A DNA stretch of 64,000 nucleotides from Astropecten irregularis. Its lineage: Eukaryota; Echinodermata; Asteroidea; Paxillosida; Astropectinidae. Each line of letters starts with the position of its first letter. Position 1 is the first letter of the stretch. A program made the translations under genes and the position numbers. The notes beneath the pieces were generated by a model. It made no database searches, had not been told where the DNA came from, and saw only the letters and a list, made by a program, of their open reading frames with translations. The stretch spans positions 7,750,001 to 7,814,000 of the forward strand of contig OZ020251.1 in the NCBI GenBank assembly GCA_963971285.1. Reading direction: 5' to 3'. Positions 45,901 to 54,900 of the stretch are shown piece after piece.

Positions 45901-48900
45901 GTGGGACGGTCAGTGATGTGTACATAGGCGTGTTTTAGCTTCAAATGGCCTCATGTGCTAGTACCGTCTCGCTTCATGTTACTATACAGTAAAACCTCGA
46001 TAATCGAATATCAAGGAATGTAAACTTCTACTTACCCAAACTTAAAATGTCAAGTCGAATTATGCAAATAGAGGTTAGTTGGAGGGTGTCGACTCAAAAT
46101 GTATAAGCGGAATATTACGTACCTCGAATTACATGTGATCGGCCGGCCTGTATCTCAGTTTTGCTCACACGCCATTATGAAACTACCATAGACCCTGTTA
46201 TGTCGACTCATCGCTGCTAGATTTGATGGCTATATTGGAATGTTTGTAATACTTCTAAAACCGTACCCAAGGACTTTTTTCTTATTCATTGGTTTGTTCA
46301 ATTTTCTATACACATTCTGAGCCATACTTTAAGTGTAGTTGTAAAAATGAAAAGTTGCGACATGGCGAAGTAATAAATCTGATGACGTACTCTGACATGT
46401 TCACACGGATTTGTTCTCTATGTTCTCTATGTTCTCTATGTTCTCTATGTTCTCTATGTTCTCTATGTTCTCTATGTTCTCTATGTTCTCTATGTTCTCT
46501 ATGTTCTCTATGTTCTCAATGTTCTCTATGTTCTCTATGTTCTCTATGTTCTCTATGTTCTCTATGTTCTCTATGTTCTCTATGTTCTCTATGTTCTCTA
46601 TGTTCTCTATGTTCTCTATGTTCTGTAAGATTAGGCAAGAAGTATTGCTGCCATCATCTTCAATTGTATTTTCTTGTTTGTTTGTCAATTTTCCTGTTCT
46701 ATATAGCTACTAACCTATAGTGGCTTTTAGCGTTGCCAAGTACAATGTTCACAGTGATTCTGAACTAAAAGAAAGAAATATCTTTGAAAGCTTTTCCATC
46801 TCGGCTGAAAAAAAACAACAACCTAAATTCCCGATGCTTCTTCCGTTGCCGCCACTCTTGTGTGTGTTACAGTTCACCAAGCCAAGTTTGTTTAAACTAT
46901 AAATAGAATTGTGTTAAGTGCTTACGTAGCAGACGTGGAAGAAGTTGTATATGGGAAAAAATGCATTCAATTTGGTTTCAAAGATCGGAGTGTTTCATCT
47001 GCCCTAAAAGCTTTCGCGGAAATTGTAACATTTTACTAGCTTGCTCAAAAGCCTGGTTGATTTTTTTTTCCGATAAGTGTTTTTTGTTGTTGCTGTTATA
47101 GTCTTTTCATTGTTCCTACAAAACGAACAACGCATTTCGATACTGCATCCCCGAACAAATAAATATCTAGTTATTATAATTGTAACAGTGGTATTTAGGG
47201 AAAAAGAAAAACATGCTTGATTTTATTGAAGCACATGGTCGAACACCTCATCATAATTATGTGTTTATTTATTTCGGGGCTAACCCACATAATCGTGTAG
47301 TGATAAGAGGGTCATTACACTTTAATTTCCACCTATCAGGGACTCGAACCCTGGCCACAGGGTGTTAGAATTTCTTTGTCGGCAGCCTTATTATTATCTT
47401 TGGTAGGTACACCGATACTCTCACCTTTACATTGTACTTTATAACGTCTTGTGTCTGTTTTTCGTGGTGTAAGAAACACTTGATTTATAGCGAGTATCTC
47501 ACTAAGCAAGCCTTTTAACAGATTTCGTTTTAACATAGATGGGCCATATCCAGTGCATGATATTGAAGTTCATTTTGGCCACTAGTTGACTGCCACGCTA
47601 GGCATAGTGGATTTCAAGTAGGTACTCGTATAGAGCAGCTGAGCTGCTTGCTCAGTTAAGTGCTGTCGCGGTTTAGCTTTTATTGCTATGTTAATATCCA
47701 TATACCATTTTAGGTTATTTGCGATTTCCACAAACCACCGTAACTATATATTGGTTGTGGTCTCATTCCGTACATATCTCCCAGTCTGTATTATACCCTA
47801 ATGGTTTTCAGTTTGTGTGTGACTGTAAGCAAACAAACGCTTACTGGAGTTCAATACCCCAGTGCATTAGCCAGTTTAAAGGTTGTATCATACTTTGGTA
47901 AGAGACCAAAGCAGAAATGTTCACAGATTTACGTATAACTTTCAGGGTATAAAAGATGATGCTAGTAGAAACCTACTGTTGAAATATTTCCGCCTGAAAT
48001 TGTGTATTTATCCAGAAATTAGTAAAACCACGACCTAAAATCTGTTTGATCTTTTAAAAGATCAAAAATAAAAGAGAAAAGACTAAAGAAATACTGTGGC
48101 TGTTTTTCACTGTTATCTCAAAAAGTTGGCACCGTATGGGACTGAAATTTTCACAGATGACTATTACTGTATCTGTCTTGATATTTTTGCTCATGAATCT
48201 GTATTTCTTTGAGAAAAACCAAAGTATGATGCAACCTTTAATGCCTGATAAAGGACAACGATCACAATTCGAAGATTCACGTGTCATTATCATACCGTCT
48301 GCTTCTCCGTAGACTCCATCGGAATACCGTCGCCAGATGGAGCCCGTCGTAGGTTACAACCTGCCCGTTACCGATCGCGGATTGGTGGCTTGTGCCTATG
48401 ACGGCATGTGGGCTCTGGCCCTCGGACTCCACCAAGCAGAGGAAGAGCTAGGACGCCCTCTGGATTCATTCCGCTATGGCGACAAAGAGTATGCGGACGT
48501 ACTAGGGAGGCACGTTCAGCGACAATATTTCCAAGGAGTCTCGGTAAATGTGAATTTAGATTCTTTTTGTCTTCTTAATGTATCCGCTATTCTTTAAAGA
48601 CGTAAATTAATGCCCATGTCAATATAGAAGTCAGAAAATGCTCTCAATGTAAAACGTCAATTTCAAGTTCATTGGTTTTGAAGATGTTTACGAGCAGGTA
48701 TGTTTTGTGCACTGCGTTCCCTATGGGAATGTTATCCTATACGTTCCCATCCTGTTATTATTATTGTTTGTTTTAATACTTGTTTGCATATTAGAGAGAA
48801 AGATTAGCGTTTGCAAGTTGACATTTAGAAGAAATCGGTCAATAGGGAGACATGTCGATGTCTCAAATACATATCTAGAACAAAATTATTGTTGAAAATT

Positions 48901-51900
48901 TTTTTTTTTAAATCCTCGTAGTCCTTTGTCTATAGAGTTTTGTTCAGCAAGGTTTCAAAACAAAAATATTTTTTTAGGGAACAAGTCTATGGGGATGTCT
49001 CCCTTTCCATTCTCAGTATTTATTGTTATTACAACTATTTTTTTATGTTGCATGAAAAGACCTATACGCTTCTCACAAAGTAATTTCTGATGACAGAAAT
49101 ACAATTAATTGATTGTTGTTAATATAACAACAAGGTCGTTCAATGATGCGATGGGAAAATTTGATCTGATTATTCACTTAATTCTCCATTTGAACTTGTG
49201 AAGGGACCTTTTGGATTCACAGCGAATGGGGACAGGATTGGAACCCTGCTAATTGAACAAAATAAAGGTATGTATTTACTTTTAATGAATGTAAAATAGC
49301 GTGGAATTTTTTTTTTCGAGTTCCGGTCCTTTGCTTTCTCTTTTACGTATTTTGTTCAAAATTTGTTTCGTATGTTCGTCTTTCCGTCTAACGTGAGATT
49401 GCCGTAGTAACGTGATTTGCCTAAAATGAAACGCACAAAATGAGTAATGGTTATATGCCTAGCAGTCTTCAAGACACCATGTTGTCTAAAAAAAAATATT
49501 TCAAATCATTACATTTCTTAGGAGGGACTGAAACAGTCGTCGGTACTTATTACGGCAACAAGACAGTGTCCTGGTCAGTGACCATCCAGGAACTGTGGTA
49601 CTACGCTGGTGGGTAAACCGAGGCAAAGGCTGTGTCCGAAATATCTGGCTGCGGCTGCAAATAACACACAAATCTTTGGAAACAGCTGCAGCTATGTGTG
49701 TAATTTGCGATCACAGCCAGAGAGTCGGGACACGGCCTACTGTTTCTTGAAATGTGGCTTTAGTGATCTGATTCTACAAATGAAGTCGCCATTTTTAGTG
49801 GCAATGTAACGCAAGCCCGTTAAGCTACACCAAATGATTAATCCACCTTTCCATATAAAATGTGCAGAGGCCAATTTCACGGCGCTGCTTAGCACAAAAA
49901 TTTGCTAAGCCTTATATTGCTGTCGTAATAACAAAAAAAACAGGTTTAACAACCAAATTTACATGTGGTGTGTATCACTTGTGATTGTCCTTCGGCTGTT
50001 GTTCACTGACCATGAACATCAAATGAAAAGTCTAACGGTGGTTTGTTGGGAAAGACACTTTTGTGCTCAGCAAATCTGTTTGCAGCGCCATGAAATTGGC
50101 CGAAGGGGCAGATTTCACGAAGGACTAAGATTGATCTGAAGTGTGAACCAATCCTAATTGCTCTGCGAACTGTAATGTCACAGTACAAATCACTTTGGTG
50201 ATACTGACAACACATCTTACGATCGATCGAAGTGTTTGGTGAAATCCAGCCCTGGATCGCTTCATTTCACGTTGGACAGGAGATTCCCAGCACAGATAAA
50301 TTGAAGATCAATATTGAAGATCAATGTAGATCTGTGCAGTCTTATAGTTTACCCTCATCGAGCCTGAAACCAGACTACTTTGCTACAAGACCACATGAAA
50401 TAGTCTGTTCGTATTTCCTTATCTCTGTAGGTGGAAAGGCTCCCTTTGATTCGGACATCACTGAGACTATCACCCAGCTACAGTCCATGCCATTACCCAT
50501 TCTGATATCAGTTTGTGCATTTGCCACATTGGGTACCGTCATCGCTGTGCTATTCATAGTATTCAACATCACAAAGAGGACAAACAGGTACGGGCAGGTA
50601 GTTAGTGACTCGATATTAAGTCAACAGATGGCGCCCTCTGTCAGCCAATTTTAGGACATTAGTGAAACTTGTGGCCGTTTTCCAATCTTCGGCTCGGGCT
50701 CAGGCTCGGGCTCAGGCTCCATCATCCATGCTGAAAAAAATAGGTTGTGGCATTTCATTGAAGCCGAATCTCTGTTTTCTTGTTCAAAATAGAGTATCAC
50801 ATTCCGAACCGAAGCCAAAAGCCTCTATTTTGATACCCGTTATTTTACATTGGATTCAAGAAATGGAGCAGGAGCAGGAGCCGAGGTTTGGAAAAGGGCC
50901 CAGGCTTGAAGCTAGTCATTGGACTTATTTTCTTCATTTAATTTGAAAGGTATTGGTGACATACCCAAACAGAAATGTTCACAGATTTACGGTATAACTT
51001 CCGGAGTATGAAGATGGTGCTTGTATAGGAACATACTGTTAACATTATTTTTTCCGCCTGAAATTATGCATTTATCCAGAAATTAGTAAAACAACTTGAA
51101 ACCAAAAAGAGTTTTGATCTCGGGGTTAGATCAAAACCATTCTTTCTATTTGATATGAGAAATTGAGTGTCGGGGGCTTCGCTATTTTCTCGGGAATCAG
51201 ATGTCTGATTAAGCTTAAATTTTCACAGGCTTAATATTTTATGTACCTGCTGCATTAGACAAATTATGAGTGCTGTTCTGTGACCTTTACCAATCTTGTT
51301 TTATATTTTTAAGGGCAGAAATGGCGGTGGCAAAATAATTTATAATCCTATAGTCTCAAGCTTCCTTTCGTAAAGGCCAACATAAGTACATAACGAGTAT
51401 TAATGTTGGGTCTGTAGCAGATGTGGCTGATTTTGTAGTGAAGGGCAATTCCGAATAGTGCGCCGCCAAGAGTTTACAACACGTTGGCCAATATGGCGAG
51501 CCTTTCTAGACGCGTATTCGGTAAACAAATTCCCGAGCGAGCTAATTCATTGTCATTCTTCTTATTTCCCTAACATAGGCAAGTGAAGATGTCTAGTCCT
51601 AAGCTGAACAATATCATATCCGTGGGGATCATACTTGCCTATTTCTCCGTGGTGATTATGGGAGTAGACCGTTCGCTAGTGGAGGAACATGTGCTTCGCA
51701 GTCTTTGCACGGTACGTTTCCATTCAGATCACGATCATCAGCGATGAGGTCCGTAGCAACTGTCTTCACTATCCTCTGCAAATTCTGTTTGTAATACCGA
51801 GTCATGGTGAAGAAACAGACTCCTCGATTGTTGGTAGCGGATAGGTTTATTGCAACAACTTGCAACGATGATAGAGTCCTGTATTGGCCTATATGGCAAA

Positions 51901-54900
51901 ACAAATAGAAAACAATTACAAAATATGTGAAACTGTAAACAAGCCCAAGAACTAAACGAAATCAACATGATGAAATGTAATTAACAAAGAAAGTTAGGAC
52001 TTACAAACTAAGTGGAACTGGTTTGGAAAGACCAAGTTACAACTAGTATTCCAAGCAACGGCACGCATAAGACATTGAGCGCTGCCGTTACTTCCGCATT
52101 TGAGAAATGTAATAGCGCCCTCTAGCGATTTATTATAGAGACATATTGGTAAAAACTCTGCACATAGTATGAGAGAACTGCATTTCAGTGAGAAGTAGAA
52201 ATATCACTCTTTATGTAGTTTCCACTAATGTGGTTAGTGTGTTCAGATTAGTTTATTCTTAAATCGTAATAGATTTGGCTTGAAGATTTATAAGACTCTT
52301 GGGAGTATGTTAATAGGCACCGTCACGGAGTCAATTTAGATTTGGAGGTATCTTTAGGCCTTTTCACAAGACGGTAAAAAAAAATCTCAACCATTGATAA
52401 ATTCTCTCATGGTTGCAAAATCTTACTAAAGTGTCATCGTGTGAAAGGACACCGATGCTTCAGAATGACCGACGTCTCTAGTGAATCATTAAGAGAATTT
52501 CTCAATGGTTGAGAGTTCTTTTTTAGCGTCGTGTGAAAATGACTTTCGTGTCTCATTTATTACGCAGGTTCGGTGCTGGGGTCTGGCGCTTTCCTTCACC
52601 CTTGCATTCGGTGGAATGTTCACCAAAATGTGGAGAGTGTACAGCATTGTCATACATAACAAGACAAAGAGAAAGGTACGCGTAAATATCGCTTTCCTTT
52701 TTCAGTCTTTACCTCTCTCATATCTATAAAGGTACATGTAGTATCAAACTTCGGTAGCATGCTGAAACAGAAATATTCACAGATTTATCAATAACTTACA
52801 GGGTATAAAAGTAGTGATGGTTGAAACAAACCGTTTAAAAATGTATTTATCCAGAAAAGAGCAAAATTAAAATCAGTGACCATAATTATTTTTGATATTT
52901 TTTTTTTCAAAAAGTGGGCACCGTATGGAACTGAAATGTTCACAGATGACTGTTAGTGTATCTTCCTTGATATTTTATTGCCCACGTAACTTTATTTCTT
53001 TGACAAAAACAAAAGTATGATATTACCTTTGACAGCCTATCCCGTGGTACTCCAGAGAGATTTATCTAAATTTCATATCGTTGGCAGGCCATAAAGGATC
53101 GACAACTCTTCATGATCATCGGGGTCCTACTGCTCATCGACATCGTTATACTGGTAACCCGCCAGATTACTGATCCAATCCGCGTTGAAACTGAACTGGT
53201 TCGCTTGACTCAGGTGAGAGGAGACATCGGGACAGCTTTGCACGTTCTCACATTACCATCTTCACGTATTATTGAGCCAAATTCATGTAAACGGAGCTGT
53301 AACACACGCCAATAAGGAACAAATGCTAAGTGCGTCTCAAAACCACAATGTACTCGGCTAATATTCCACTTGGAATTGGAAGGGCTTATGATATCAAGGG
53401 ACATTATGTGGCTCAGTAATAGCAACGGAGGAATCATATTTCATTCACGATAAGATTTCAGTGTGTTTGTATCAGATGAAATAAGGCCTTGTTTTTATCT
53501 GAAGCAGTGTACTTACAAAGCAGGCTTATTGGCTGAAGTAAATTCTCATACAGTTTTCTAAGCAGGATCTTTGTGTACAGTAATCCGAACACACGCTTTT
53601 GAGAGGCGCCCTCTTTTGGTTAAAACAGAAAATGCTGTGGCGGTAGTATATTATTTTGCACACTGCCAAAACATCTTTTATTAAAATCTGTGGATCCAGA
53701 AGGCTAATCGTGAGCTAAATACGTTGTCCATGCCGAATATTCTTTTAGCTTCCTGTTTCTTTCAGGAAAAGATCGCGCATCACGTATTGAGCCAGAGTAG
53801 TGCATGTACACCGAAAAACGCCACCGAAATTTATGTTTAAACCACAAGAGGGCGCCACTCAAAAACTTGTGTTCGGATTGCAATCATCTTTCTCCTGTAA
53901 TAAAGCTACGTTCATATGAATACAACCGAGTTCGAACAATGACATCAGTGAACTCTGCTATAACAAATCTGATTTGTTTTTGACCATTTGGTTTTCAGAC
54001 GGAGGAAGACCTTCTCAATTACAGGAGGTACGAACATGCATATGTCCAGTGCACCTCAGTCAGCAGTGCTATATGGACAATGGCTTTGATCATATACAAG
54101 GCCTTCGTGGTGGTGTTCGGAGTGTTCCTAGCATGGTCAACAAGGTAGTGTACCATGACGATGAATTATTTTTCGTCGGGGAAATAGAAATAAGCGAGTA
54201 GAATTGCCCTTCACCGACGTAGATGTCGATGAGCACTGTATAATACCTATTGCTTGTTGAGTGCACATAAAACAAATGAGCCAGCAAAGCGGTTGTTCTA
54301 CTGTGCACTCAACAAGCACTGCTTTGCTCATCTACATCGGTGAAGGGCAAGCCAAATTTGCAGGGTCCTGTACCGTTACCAATTGTCGACCTTTGAGACA
54401 ATAGAGCGCCAGTCACCACTTTCCTTACCGTCCACGACTTGAGTCGACAGAGATATCATAAATACAAACCAATTTGACCTGTTGTAGCCCATTTCCAGAT
54501 CGTTTCAAACAAATTTATCTTTCAAAGGAACGTTAAAACGGTGCTTGATATTGCTTTGTAGTTTCTGAATATAGCTATGTATAAATCTTCCAAAAAGTTG
54601 GTTTAGGCCTAAAAATGCAAATCCTGAAAATTATCTGGCAAGGTTTTATCATAAACTGCGTATCAATGTTAGTTGCTGATGAGCAATTTATGTGAGATAA
54701 CTAATATAAATGAAAGACATCAAACAACCACAAGGGAATCTGACTGAATTAAAAGTCATTGAAAAGTGAGCAAAGAAAAATTGACTAATCGAACCGGCGA
54801 CCTCTTAAATACCGTACAGGCGCTCTACCAACTGAGTCATCCAGCCCTATATTGGCGGTAACCCTCGTATCGATGAAATGATCCTTGGGATATGGCGGTG

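Noticed and set aside
46289-46720. Repeat protein frames (CSL, MFS and minus-strand ENI)
   Set aside because: They are read-outs of a 9-bp minisatellite inside a receptor intron.
51712-52140. Solo LTR on the minus strand
   Set aside because: An AATAAA-like region and a suggestive flank exist, but no TG...CA ends or target duplication could be found.
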